From: CAVRQM01 sp963822705
Lineage (GTDB): Bacteria; Pseudomonadota; Alphaproteobacteria; Acetobacterales; Acetobacteraceae
Length of the DNA stretch: 64,000 nt
Direction of reading: 5' to 3'
NCBI GenBank assembly: GCA_963822705.1
Contig: CAWGIX010000003.1
Location: 62,001 to 126,000, forward strand
In this document: one piece after another, positions 1 to 7,539 of the stretch
Layout of the letters: each line of letters opens with the position of its first letter
How positions within the stretch are numbered: position 1 is the stretch's first letter
Notes under the pieces: model-generated
What the model saw: the letters and a program-made list of their open reading frames with translations, nothing else
The model's database searches: none
Told to the model about the DNA's origin: nothing
Position numbers and translations under genes: made by a program

Positions 1-70
1 GTTGAAGCGGGAGAAATTGCGGGTCAAGGAAGAGATGGAACGACTGCGCGAACACGCCGCGCCCAGCTGA
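1..70 (+). CDS. 3' end of a DUF465 (YdcH-like) small protein, partial
   Basis: Reading frame 2 is open from the window edge to a TGA at 68-70 and encodes 22 residues ending in a charged helix (LKREKLRVKEEMERLR, then a short tail). This matches the C-terminal helix of the small YdcH/DUF465 proteins, which end in a similar Lys/Glu/Leu-rich stretch. The 5' part lies outside the window. It is a family resemblance on very little sequence. The gene converges on trcR, leaving 18 nt between the two stops. Confidence 0.45.
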   Translation, partial: LKREKLRVKEEMERLREHAAPS

Positions 71-88
71 ACTGGAAAAACCCGGGGT

Positions 89-664
89 TCAGGCGGCTTC
101 GGTCGCCTGCTCCGCAACCGGCGGCACGGACTGGCCTTCGCGGGTGAGCCGTTCATTGGCGACTGCCACCATGGCGTTGAGATCGGTCTGGGTACACAGG
201 CCCAGGATCACCGGATCGCGGGGCTTGATGTTGGCCGAATTCCAATGGCTGCGGTCACGCACTTTCTGGATGGTCTCCTTGGTGGTGCCCATCAGTTTGG
301 CAATCTGCAATTCGGTCAGCTGCGGAAAATTGCGCAACAGGAAAGCGATGGCATCCGGCCGGTCATTGCGCTTGGCAACCGGCGTGTAGCGGGCGGCGCG
401 GGCGCGCTTGGGCAGCTGCAGCGTGCTGGGCAGCAGCTTCAAGCGTGCGTTCGGGTCGGCCTCGCAGCGTTTGATCTCGTCCAGGGTCAGCTGGCCATTG
501 GCTACCGGATCGTAGCCCACGATGCCTGCCGCCACCTCGCCGTCGGCGATCGCCTGCACCTCCAGCGGGTGCATCCCGCAGAACTCGGCGATCTGCGTGA
601 AAGTGAGCGCCGTCTGCTCGATCAGCCATACGGCGGTCGCTTTCGGCATCAACGGAAGGGTCAT
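89..664 (-). CDS. trcR: TrcR-type cell cycle regulator (DUF1013)
   Basis: This 191-aa protein matches the alphaproteobacterial DUF1013/TrcR family, described as a cell-cycle transcriptional regulator. It starts MTLPLMPKATAVWLIEQT and contains two helix-turn-helix-like segments, one near residues 15-40 (LTFTQIAEFCGMHPLEVQAI) and one near residues 115-140 (LTELQIAKLMGTTKETIQKV). The open frame runs upstream to 955, but the family start is the ATG at 664, preceded by a good GGAGCGAGG ribosome site. The upstream extension is low-complexity and overlaps the divergent DUF1192 gene, so I exclude it. The role in growth control is taken from the family. Confidence 0.85.
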   Translation of the reverse strand: MTLPLMPKATAVWLIEQTALTFTQIAEFCGMHPLEVQAIADGEVAAGIVGYDPVANGQLTLDEIKRCEADPNARLKLLPSTLQLPKRARAARYTPVAKRNDRPDAIAFLLRNFPQLTELQIAKLMGTTKETIQKVRDRSHWNSANIKPRDPVILGLCTQTDLNAMVAVANERLTREGQSVPPVAEQATEAA

Positions 665-765
665 GTTGCCTCGCTCCTCGGCCGGTGTCGGACACCGCGC
701 CCTGCGGTCGGGCCGGCCGGAAAGCCTTGCATATGGCGGGCCGCTGCCGCATGGGTCAAGGCGCC

Positions 766-966
766 ATGATCGAGGAAGACGAGCCGAAGCCGAAGCGCCG
801 CCGCCTGGAACCGCCGGTGCTGGACACCTGGGGCGAAGCGGAGTTGGAGGCCTACATCGACGAGCTGCGGGCCGAAATTGCCCGCACCGAGGCCGAGATC
901 GGCCGCAAGCGCGGGCATCGGGCAGCGGCGGACGCGTTTTTTCGTCCGCCGCCACGATCGGGCTAA
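766..966 (+). CDS. DUF1192 family small protein
   Basis: A 66-aa acidic/basic protein beginning MIEEDEPKPKRRRLEPPVLD, followed by a short helix (ELEAYIDELRAEIARTEAEI). This is the hallmark of the alphaproteobacterial DUF1192 family, which is short and carries one coiled-coil-like helix. Function is unknown. The ATG at 766 is chosen because the family begins there; the open frame extends to 685 without family similarity. It is divergent from trcR with a 101-nt gap and converges on the hsp20 gene. Confidence 0.75.
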   Translation: MIEEDEPKPKRRRLEPPVLDTWGEAELEAYIDELRAEIARTEAEIGRKRGHRAAADAFFRPPPRSG

Positions 967-978
967 GATTAGCGCTGC

Positions 979-1458
979 TTACGCTGCCTGGGCGGTCGCC
1001 TGGGCATCGTTGGCGACGGCGGTCGTCTCGATCTGCTTGGAGCCGCCGTTTACGGCGATGCGGCGGGGCTTCAGCGCCTCGGGCACCACGCGCTTCAGGG
1101 CTACATGCAGCAGGCCGTTCTGCAGATCCGCCCCCTCGACCACGATATGGTCGGCGAGCGTGAACTTGCGCTCGAACGCGCGCCCGGCGATGCCACGATA
1201 GAGCACCTCGCCCTTGCTGGCGTCGTTGGCCACGCGGCCGGCGATCACAAGGGTGTTCTCTTTCACGGTCAGCTCGATGTCGTCGGGGCCAAAACCGGCC
1301 ACCGCCATCGTCAGTCGGTAGGCGTCATCACCGGTCTTTTCGATGTTGTACGGAGGATAAGACGCTTCCGCGGTGGCCGCGGCAGTGTCCATCAGCTGCA
1401 CCAACCGGTCGAAACCGATGGCGGTACGGAACAGCGGATTCAGATTGAACGTCGTCAT
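979..1458 (-). CDS. Hsp20/alpha-crystallin small heat shock protein (IbpA-like)
   Basis: A 159-aa ATP-independent holdase chaperone that binds unfolding proteins in the cytoplasm. The N-terminus (FNLNPLFRTAIGFDRL) matches class A alphaproteobacterial/IbpA sHSPs. The central alpha-crystallin domain (about residues 37-130) begins at YPPYNIEK and contains MAVAGFGPDDIELTVKEN. An IxI-like motif (RRIAVN) follows. The start ATG has an AGGAGG ribosome site 7 nt upstream that is predicted to be sequestered in a ROSE-type hairpin. A sigma32-like promoter lies upstream. Heat induction is therefore expected at both the transcriptional and translational levels. Confidence 0.93.
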   Translation of the reverse strand: MTTFNLNPLFRTAIGFDRLVQLMDTAAATAEASYPPYNIEKTGDDAYRLTMAVAGFGPDDIELTVKENTLVIAGRVANDASKGEVLYRGIAGRAFERKFTLADHIVVEGADLQNGLLHVALKRVVPEALKPRRIAVNGGSKQIETTAVANDAQATAQAA

Positions 1459-1552
1459 TGAGGAACCTCCTGCAGGAGCAAGGTTGCATTTTCGGGGCCG
1501 CCGAACGGCCGGCCCGCGTCACGCCCCGGAACCCAATCATGGCGTTCCGGAC
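1459..1552 (-). promoter_or_regulatory. ROSE-type RNA thermometer in the hsp20 5' UTR
   Basis: Read on the minus strand, the leader folds into three hairpins. The first pairs CCGGAAC (1544-1550) with GTTCCGG (1526-1532). The second pairs GGGCCG (1510-1515) with CGGCCC (1495-1500). The third is TTGCTCCTGCAGGAGG (1466-1481 region), in which the CUCC/GGAG stem hides the Shine-Dalgarno. The UUGCU next to the stem and the unpaired G opposite the SD match the ROSE consensus known from rhizobial and enterobacterial small heat-shock genes. Heat would melt the last hairpin and free the ribosome site. The fold was done by eye. Confidence 0.78.
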
Positions 1553-1559
1553 AGACGAA

Positions 1560-1589
1560 AATTTAGTACAGACGGTGCCGTCTTTCAAG
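1560..1589 (-). promoter_or_regulatory. sigma32-like heat-shock promoter for hsp20
   Basis: On the minus strand a perfect CTTGAAA -35 box lies at 1583-1589. About 15 nt later comes an AT-rich TACTAAATT segment (about 1559-1567) as a poor -10. CTTGAAA is the sigma32 -35 consensus. The spacer contains a short inverted repeat (GACGG/CCGTC, 1571-1582). The predicted start, near 1552, gives a 94-nt leader matching the ROSE element. Confidence 0.6.
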
Positions 1590-1607
1590 GTCGGCCCGGC
1601 CCGCAAA

Positions 1608-1836
1608 TCACGCTTTGCGGGCGCCGATGCTCGCAAATTTCTTGTTGAATTTGGCCACCTGCCCGCCCGTGTCGACGATGCGCTGCACACCGGTCCAGGC
1701 GGGATGGCTCTTGGAGTCGATGTCCAACCGGAGTGTGTCGCCCGGCTTGCCCATGCAGGAGCGGGTCTGGTTACGTGGTCCCGTCGGTCATGATGACGGT
1801 TATGTCGTGGTAGTCTGGGTGGATGCCCGGTTTCAT
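1608..1836 (-). CDS. rpmE: 50S ribosomal protein L31, interrupted by a 1-nt frameshift
   Basis: From the ATG at 1836 the protein reads MKPGIHPDYHDITVIMTDGT and then hits TAA at 1771-1773. One base over, the rest of L31 continues as TRSCMGKPGD and ends GARKA at 1608. Removing one A from TAAC restores TTYQTRSC and a 75-aa L31. The span is 229 nt, one base more than a multiple of three. L31 sits on the large subunit near the central protuberance. The break is either an assembly insertion or a real lesion; strong similarity on both sides favours an assembly error. Confidence 0.85.
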
Positions 1837-1972
1837 GGCGGCGTATTCCTGGAAGAATGGCAGAGCCGATCCCGACCGGCCTAGAAGGCGCGGATATAAC
1901 GGCGGCCGCCGCATCGTGCAATCGGCGGCGTTGCCGGCTACAAGTTCGGCCAACTACCCGCGAGCCCGCCCA

Positions 1973-2647
1973 ATGGACCGTGCCGACCAGTTCGCCAGCG
2001 CCCGCCAGATGATGGTCGACGGCCAGGTAAGGCCGAACCGGGTCTATGAGCGACGGTTGCTGGAGGCCATGCGCCGCCTGCCGCGCGAACGTTTCGTACC
2101 GCCCACCGCGGCGGCGCGGGCCTATGCCGATGAGGACGTGCCGCTCGGCGGTGGGCGATTTCTAGTCGAGCCCATGGTAATTGCCCGGCTGGTGCAGCTC
2201 GCGGCGGTGCGGCCGGGTGACCGAGCCCTAGTTCTGGCCGCCGGCAGCGGCTACGGGTCAGCCCTGCTGGACGCGTGCGCGGCGAACGTGGTGGCGGTCG
2301 AGGATGATCCGGCGCTGCTGGCCTTGGCCCGTGGCGTGCTCGCGTCGGTGGCGCCGAATGTTCGGCTGATCGAGGCCAGCCCCACATCCGGCTGGCCCGA
2401 GGGGGCGCCCTACGACGTGGTGCTGATAGAGGGCGCCGTGGAGGAGGTGCCGTCTGCGGTAGTGCAGCAACTGCGGCCGACCTCGCCGGACGGCGGCGGA
2501 CGGATTGTCACCGCACTGAAGTCTGGGGGCGTGCAACAGGGCGTTCTGGGCGAGCGTGTTGCCGGGGTGCTACGCCTCACGCCTGCCTTTGACTGCGCAA
2601 CCAAGCTGCTGCCGAGTTTCCGCCGTGCCCCCAGCTTCGTTTTCTAG
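1973..2647 (+). CDS. pcm: Protein-L-isoaspartate O-methyltransferase family protein
   Basis: A 224-aa SAM-dependent methyltransferase of the PCMT family, which repairs or marks isoaspartyl residues in damaged proteins. It begins MDRADQFASARQMMVDGQVR, typical of the family. The SAM-binding motif I appears as ALVLAAGSGYGSALLDA near residue 86, followed by VVAVEDD. The frame extends upstream to 1823 without similarity, so the ATG at 1973 is used. Order pcm-tolC-popZ-valS is conserved in alphaproteobacteria. Motif I has AAGSGYG instead of the usual EIGTGSGY, so enzymatic activity is not certain. Confidence 0.85.
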   Translation: MDRADQFASARQMMVDGQVRPNRVYERRLLEAMRRLPRERFVPPTAAARAYADEDVPLGGGRFLVEPMVIARLVQLAAVRPGDRALVLAAGSGYGSALLDACAANVVAVEDDPALLALARGVLASVAPNVRLIEASPTSGWPEGAPYDVVLIEGAVEEVPSAVVQQLRPTSPDGGGRIVTALKSGGVQQGVLGERVAGVLRLTPAFDCATKLLPSFRRAPSFVF

Positions 2648-2701
2648 CCAAAAGCCCGATTTTATGCGCAAATCGCTATTCTCGAAGCGGGAGACGGAAC
2701 C

Positions 2702-4216
2702 ATGACTGGTCGCGCCGGATTGAGATGTGCGGTGTTGCTGGCCGGCACGACACTGGGCGGGATGGCCGGAGCCCAGGTGACGTCGCCCGCGCCTTCCTCC
2801 TTCCAGATCGTGGCGCCGCCCTTCGGCCAACCCACCCCCCCGCCCACGCCGGTGACGACCGGCCTGCCCGCAACGGGGCAGATCCAGACCTTGGTGGAGG
2901 CACTGTCGGCCGCCTATAGCTACAACCCGACGCTGACGGCAGCCCGCGCCGGGCTCCGCGCGACCGATGAAGGCGTGCCTTCGGCGCTGGCCGGCTGGCG
3001 GCCGCAGGTTGTCGTTTCGGGAACAGCAGGCGCGGTCTCGGACAAGATCGTCTCAAAGTCACAACAATTCGGCACTACCACCACATCGAGAATCGCCGAT
3101 AGTCGTACGGAAGGCTTGGCCTCGATCACCGTAACTCAGCCGATCTACCGCGGCGGACGCACTAAGGCGACCACCAACGAGGCGGTCAACAAGGTGCTGA
3201 CCTCGCGCGCGCAGCTCATCGCCAGCGAGGAGCAGGTGTTCGCAAATACGGTCAGCGCCTATGTGAACGTGATTTCCGCGGCCCAAGTGCTGGACCTCGA
3301 CCGCAACAACGAGATCGTGCTGACCCGGCAGCTGCAGGCCACCAATGAACGCTTCCGGGTCGGCGCGGTGACGCAGACCGATGTGGCGCAGGCGGAGGCG
3401 GCGCTGGCGCAGGCGACCGCCACGCGCGAGACCGCCGAGGGCACGCTGCAGACCGCGCGCGCCACGTTCCAGCAGCAGGTCGGGGAACTGCCCGGCACCC
3501 TGATAGAGCCGCAGCCGCTGAAACTGCCCGTCAAAACCGAGAACGCGGCACGGATTCTGGCCGCCTCGAACAACCCGAACGTCGTGGCGGCGCGATTCAA
3601 TGAAGCCGCCGCCAAGGATGCCTTCGATGTCGCCTATAGCCAGATCATGCCGACGCTGGCCCTGCAGGGCTCGGCTTATATCCAACAGAACCAACAAACG
3701 CCGAACACCGCCGCGCAGGGCGGCTCTATCCTGGCGACCCTGTCGTTCCCGCTTTACCAGGGCGGCGCGGAATACGCGGCGATCCGCCAAGCGCGGCAGA
3801 TGTGGCAGCAAGCAACCCAGCAGATCGACGACCAGCGCCGCACGGCGGTGCAGCAGGCGATCAGCGCCTGGGAGACCTATGTCTCCTCCAAGGCCACGAT
3901 CGTCAGCAACCAGGCGGGCATTCGCGCCAACGAGATCGCGCTGCGGGGCGTGGAGCAGGAGGCGCTGGTGGGAACCCAGACCACGCTGGACGTGCTGAAC
4001 GCCGAGCAGGCGCTGTTGCAGAGCCGGGTGGCACTGGTGCAGACGCTGGCCAACTACGTCAACGCGTCCTACCAGGTCGCCAGCGCAGTCGGGCGGCTGA
4101 CTGCCCGCGACCTGAACCTGCCGGTGCCGCTGTATGACGAGACAGCCTACTACAACGCCGTACGCGATCGCTGGATCGGCACCGGCGATTTCGCGACTAC
4201 GCAGCCCGGGCGCTGA
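2702..4216 (+). CDS. tolC: TolC family outer membrane efflux/secretion protein
   Basis: A 504-aa TolC-type outer membrane channel, the exit duct for type I secretion and RND or MFS efflux pumps. A signal peptide is visible (MTGRAGLRCAVLLAGTTLGG, cleavage near AGA-QV), followed by a Pro-rich linker. The two homologous OEP repeats follow, starting at LVEALSAAYSYNPTLTAARA and near NPNVVAARFNEAAAKDAFDV. The motif QPIYRGGRTKATTNEA and its counterpart FPLYQGGAEYAAIRQA are the paired strand-helix junctions expected in TolC. The stop overlaps the popZ start (TGATG), so the two are probably co-transcribed. The substrate cannot be told from sequence. Confidence 0.92.
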   Translation: MTGRAGLRCAVLLAGTTLGGMAGAQVTSPAPSSFQIVAPPFGQPTPPPTPVTTGLPATGQIQTLVEALSAAYSYNPTLTAARAGLRATDEGVPSALAGWRPQVVVSGTAGAVSDKIVSKSQQFGTTTTSRIADSRTEGLASITVTQPIYRGGRTKATTNEAVNKVLTSRAQLIASEEQVFANTVSAYVNVISAAQVLDLDRNNEIVLTRQLQATNERFRVGAVTQTDVAQAEAALAQATATRETAEGTLQTARATFQQQVGELPGTLIEPQPLKLPVKTENAARILAASNNPNVVAARFNEAAAKDAFDVAYSQIMPTLALQGSAYIQQNQQTPNTAAQGGSILATLSFPLYQGGAEYAAIRQARQMWQQATQQIDDQRRTAVQQAISAWETYVSSKATIVSNQAGIRANEIALRGVEQEALVGTQTTLDVLNAEQALLQSRVALVQTLANYVNASYQVASAVGRLTARDLNLPVPLYDETAYYNAVRDRWIGTGDFATTQPGR

Positions 4217-4833
4217 TGGCGGAACCTCCGGCTCGGGCCGCGGGCGCATCCCGCCCTGGCGGCGAGGACCCGTCGATGGAGGACATTTTGGCTTCCATCC
4301 GGCGCATTTTGGGGGAGGGCGAAGCGGCCGGACCCGAGACTCCGGAAGCGCTGCGGTCGGCCGTGCCGCAGGCACCAGCCCCAGTGCGGCCGGCCGCGCC
4401 GGCCGCCGAATCCGAGGTGTTCACGCTCGACAAGTCGATGCTGGTGGCAGAACCTCCGGCGCCGGTGGAGATTGCGCCGCCGCCGGAGGTTCTGCCACCC
4501 GAGCCGGTTGCGCCGCCCCCACCCATGCCACAACATCAAGCCGACATGCCGCCCGTCCATGAGCATCAGGAGTTTTCGGCGCCCGCCAGTCCCTTGGTCA
4601 TGCCCGAAACCGCCGCCGCAGCCGCCTCATCGGTCGGCTCCCTGTTGCGCACCCTGACCGCCCAGCGCCATCCGGTCGCTGTGACACGCGGTGGGCCGAC
4701 ACTGGAGGACATGGTCCGCGAGGAGCTGCGCCCGGCCCTGAAAGCCTGGCTCGACGCCCGCCTGCCGGAGCTGGTGGAACGCTTGGTGCGCGCCGAAATC
4801 GAACGCGTGGTGTCGCGCGCGACGGACCTGTGA
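4216..4833 (+). CDS. popZ: PopZ-like polar organising protein (DUF2497)
   Basis: A 205-aa protein with the three-part PopZ layout. The N-terminal helix is SMEDILASIRRILGEG. The middle (about residues 40-120) is a Pro/Glu/Ala-rich disordered region. The C-terminal oligomerisation helices include LEDMVREELRPALKAWL and PELVERLVRAEIERVV. In Caulobacter, PopZ forms polar condensates that anchor the parS-ParB centromere; that role is known for the family and inferred here. Its start shares a base with the tolC stop, and valS follows after 16 nt. Confidence 0.85.
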   Translation: MAEPPARAAGASRPGGEDPSMEDILASIRRILGEGEAAGPETPEALRSAVPQAPAPVRPAAPAAESEVFTLDKSMLVAEPPAPVEIAPPPEVLPPEPVAPPPPMPQHQADMPPVHEHQEFSAPASPLVMPETAAAAASSVGSLLRTLTAQRHPVAVTRGGPTLEDMVREELRPALKAWLDARLPELVERLVRAEIERVVSRATDL

Positions 4834-4849
4834 GACCCGCTCCGATCTG

Positions 4850-7516
4850 ATGCTGACCCGCAATTTCGACGCGGCCGGCGCTGAGCCGCGCCTGTACGAT
4901 GTTTGGGAGAAATCCGGCGGCTTCGCGGCCCGACCCGACAGCAACGCGGCCCCATTCACCATTGTGGTGCCGCCGCCGAACGTGACTGGCAGCCTGCACG
5001 TGGGCCATGCCCTGACCTTTGCGGTCCAGGACATTTTGATCCGCTGGCGCCGCATGCAGGGACGCGATGCGCTGTACCAGCCGGGCACCGATCATGCCGG
5101 CATCGCCACCCAGATGGTTGTGGAGCGGCTGCTGGATTCCGAGGGCAGCAGCCGCCAGACACTCGGTCGCGAGGCTTTTCTGGCCCGCGTGTGGCAATGG
5201 AAGGCGGAGTCGGGCGGCACGATCTCGCGCCAGTTGCGCCGGCTGGGCGCCTCGCTCGACTGGCCGCGCGAACGGTTCACCATGGACGAGGGCCTGTCCG
5301 CCGCGGTGCGCGAGGTGTTCGTCACGCTGTACGAGCAAGGCCTGATCTACCGCGACAAGCGCCTGGTGAACTGGGATCCGAAATTCCAGTCCGCCATCTC
5401 CGACCTGGAGGTGGAGAGTCGGGAGGTGCGCGGGCACGTTTGGCACATCCGCTACGCGCTGGCCGATGCGCCGCATCGTTTTGTAACCGTTGCTACAACG
5501 CGACCCGAAACGATGCTGGGCGATACCGCGGTCGCGGTGCATCCCGGAGATGACCGGTATCGCGACCTGGTCGGCCGCTCGGTGGTGCTGCCGATCACCG
5601 GGCGGCACGTGCCGGTCATCGCGGATGAGTACTCCGATCCGGAAAAGGGAACGGGGGCGGTAAAGATCACGCCCGCGCATGATTTCAACGATTTCGAGGT
5701 GGGCAAGCGGCACGGCTTGCCGATGCCCTCCGTGATCGATCGCGCCGGCCACATCACGCTGGCCGAGATCGGCCGCGACGGAGCCGGCGATTTTCTGGCC
5801 ACGCTCGACGGGATGGACCGGTTCGAGGCGCGGCGCGCCATTGTCGCCGAACTGGAGCGCCTGGAGGCGATGGAGCGCACCGAGCCGCACGTCTATCAGG
5901 TGCCGCACGGCGATCGCAGCGGCGTGGTGATCGAGCCGCGTCTGACGGTGCAGTGGTACTGCAACGCCGCGGTGCTGGCGAAACCGGCGATCGAGGCAGT
6001 GGAACAGGGTCGTACCAGCTTTGTGCCGCAGCAGTGGGAGAACACGTTTTTCGCCTGGATGCGCAACATCCAGCCCTGGTGCATCAGCCGGCAGCTGTGG
6101 TGGGGGCATCGCATACCGGCCTGGTACGGGCCGGACGGCAGCGTGTTCGTCGCGCGCGACGCGGAGGCGGCGCAGGCTGCGGGGCGTGCCCACTATGGCC
6201 GCGACGCGGAGCTGGCACAGGACGAGGACGTGCTCGATACCTGGTTCAGTTCGGCATTGTGGCCGTTCTCCACGCTGGGCTGGCCCGAGCGCACGCCGGA
6301 CTTGGCTCGCTACTACCCGACCGACGTGCTGGTGACCGGGTTCGACATCATCTTCTTCTGGGTCGCACGGATGATGATGATGGGCCTGCACTTCATGCAC
6401 GACGTGCCGTTTCGGATAGTTTACATCCACGGCTTAGTGCGCGACGAACGCGGCCAGAAGATGAGCAAGAGCCGCGGCAACGTGATCGACCCGCTCGACT
6501 TGATGGATCGGTTTGGCGCCGACGCGCTGCGTTTTGCGATTGCATCGCTAACCGGCCCCGGCCGGGACATCAAGCTAGGTCCGGCACGGGTCGAGAGTTT
6601 TCGCAGCTTTGTCACGAAACTGTGGAACGCCGCGCGGTTCTGCGAAATGAACGCAGCGCTGCCGAGCAAGGAATTCGATCCCTCGCGAGCGATGTTGCCG
6701 CTGTCGCGCTGGCTCCTGGCGGAAACACAGCGTGCGGTGACCGAGGCCACTGCGGCACTGGAATCGTTTCGGGTCGATGAATACGCGGCCGTGTGCTACC
6801 GCTTCGTTTGGAACGTATTCTGCGACTGGTTTCTGGAACTGGCCAAGCCGGGATTGGCCGGACCGGAGGCCGTGGAATTGCGCGCCGTGGCCGCATACGT
6901 GCTGGAGGTCGTGCTACGGCTGCTGCATCCGGCCATGCCGTTTGTAACCGAGGAAATTTGGGACGATTTGGGCTACGGCAAGGCGAGTAGCCTGATCCGC
7001 GCCGAGTGGCCGGACGAGATCGCCGTGCAGGACGCCGACGCGGCGCGCGCCGAACTCGACTGGTTGGTGAGGCTGATCGGCACCGTGCGCACCGTGCGCA
7101 GCGAAATGGGCGTGCCGCCATCCGTTCTGGCTCCAGTGCTGTTGCGCGACGCGCACCCAGCAAGCGTCGCGCGCGGGAAACGCTGGGAGGAGGCGATCGC
7201 CCGCTTGGCCCGCGCCTCGGAATTCGGGGCCTGGGATGGAGCCATGCCAAAAGGCGCGGCGCAGGCGGTGCTGGACGAGGCGACCATCGTGGTCCCCTTG
7301 GCGGGTTTGATCGATGTCGAGGCCGAACGCATGCGGCTGCGGCGCGACCGCGACCGCGCAGCACGCGACGTGGAAACCCTTGCCCGCAAGCTGCAGAATC
7401 CGGACTTCGTCACTCGGGCAAAACCGGAGGTCGTGGACGAGAACCGCGAGAGGCTTGCGGCAGCTGGCGCGGAACTCGCGCGATTAGAGGCGGCACTCGC
7501 GCGCTTGTCGGATTGA
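4850..7516 (+). CDS. valS: Valine--tRNA ligase
   Basis: An 888-aa class I aminoacyl-tRNA synthetase that charges tRNA-Val. The HIGH signature appears as NVTGSLHVGHALT near residue 45, and the KMSKS signature as GQKMSKSRGNVIDP near residue 535. The editing domain contains TTRPETMLGDTAVAVHP and GTGAVKITPAHDFNDFEVG. The anticodon-binding domain follows, then a C-terminal coiled coil (residues about 820-888, AERMRLRRDRDRAARDV) that grips the tRNA. It is full length for the compact alphaproteobacterial form and converges on gspE with a 23-nt gap. Confidence 0.97.
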   Translation: MLTRNFDAAGAEPRLYDVWEKSGGFAARPDSNAAPFTIVVPPPNVTGSLHVGHALTFAVQDILIRWRRMQGRDALYQPGTDHAGIATQMVVERLLDSEGSSRQTLGREAFLARVWQWKAESGGTISRQLRRLGASLDWPRERFTMDEGLSAAVREVFVTLYEQGLIYRDKRLVNWDPKFQSAISDLEVESREVRGHVWHIRYALADAPHRFVTVATTRPETMLGDTAVAVHPGDDRYRDLVGRSVVLPITGRHVPVIADEYSDPEKGTGAVKITPAHDFNDFEVGKRHGLPMPSVIDRAGHITLAEIGRDGAGDFLATLDGMDRFEARRAIVAELERLEAMERTEPHVYQVPHGDRSGVVIEPRLTVQWYCNAAVLAKPAIEAVEQGRTSFVPQQWENTFFAWMRNIQPWCISRQLWWGHRIPAWYGPDGSVFVARDAEAAQAAGRAHYGRDAELAQDEDVLDTWFSSALWPFSTLGWPERTPDLARYYPTDVLVTGFDIIFFWVARMMMMGLHFMHDVPFRIVYIHGLVRDERGQKMSKSRGNVIDPLDLMDRFGADALRFAIASLTGPGRDIKLGPARVESFRSFVTKLWNAARFCEMNAALPSKEFDPSRAMLPLSRWLLAETQRAVTEATAALESFRVDEYAAVCYRFVWNVFCDWFLELAKPGLAGPEAVELRAVAAYVLEVVLRLLHPAMPFVTEEIWDDLGYGKASSLIRAEWPDEIAVQDADAARAELDWLVRLIGTVRTVRSEMGVPPSVLAPVLLRDAHPASVARGKRWEEAIARLARASEFGAWDGAMPKGAAQAVLDEATIVVPLAGLIDVEAERMRLRRDRDRAARDVETLARKLQNPDFVTRAKPEVVDENRERLAAAGAELARLEAALARLSD

Positions 7517-7539
7517 GCGAGCAGTCCGCTGATGCTGTC

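Noticed and set aside
3059..4375. A 438-codon frame antisense to tolC
   Set aside because: No ribosome site or domains; tolC fully explains the region.
4598..6430. A 610-codon frame antisense to popZ and valS
   Set aside because: valS is unambiguous; the antisense product is low-complexity His/Arg/Gln.
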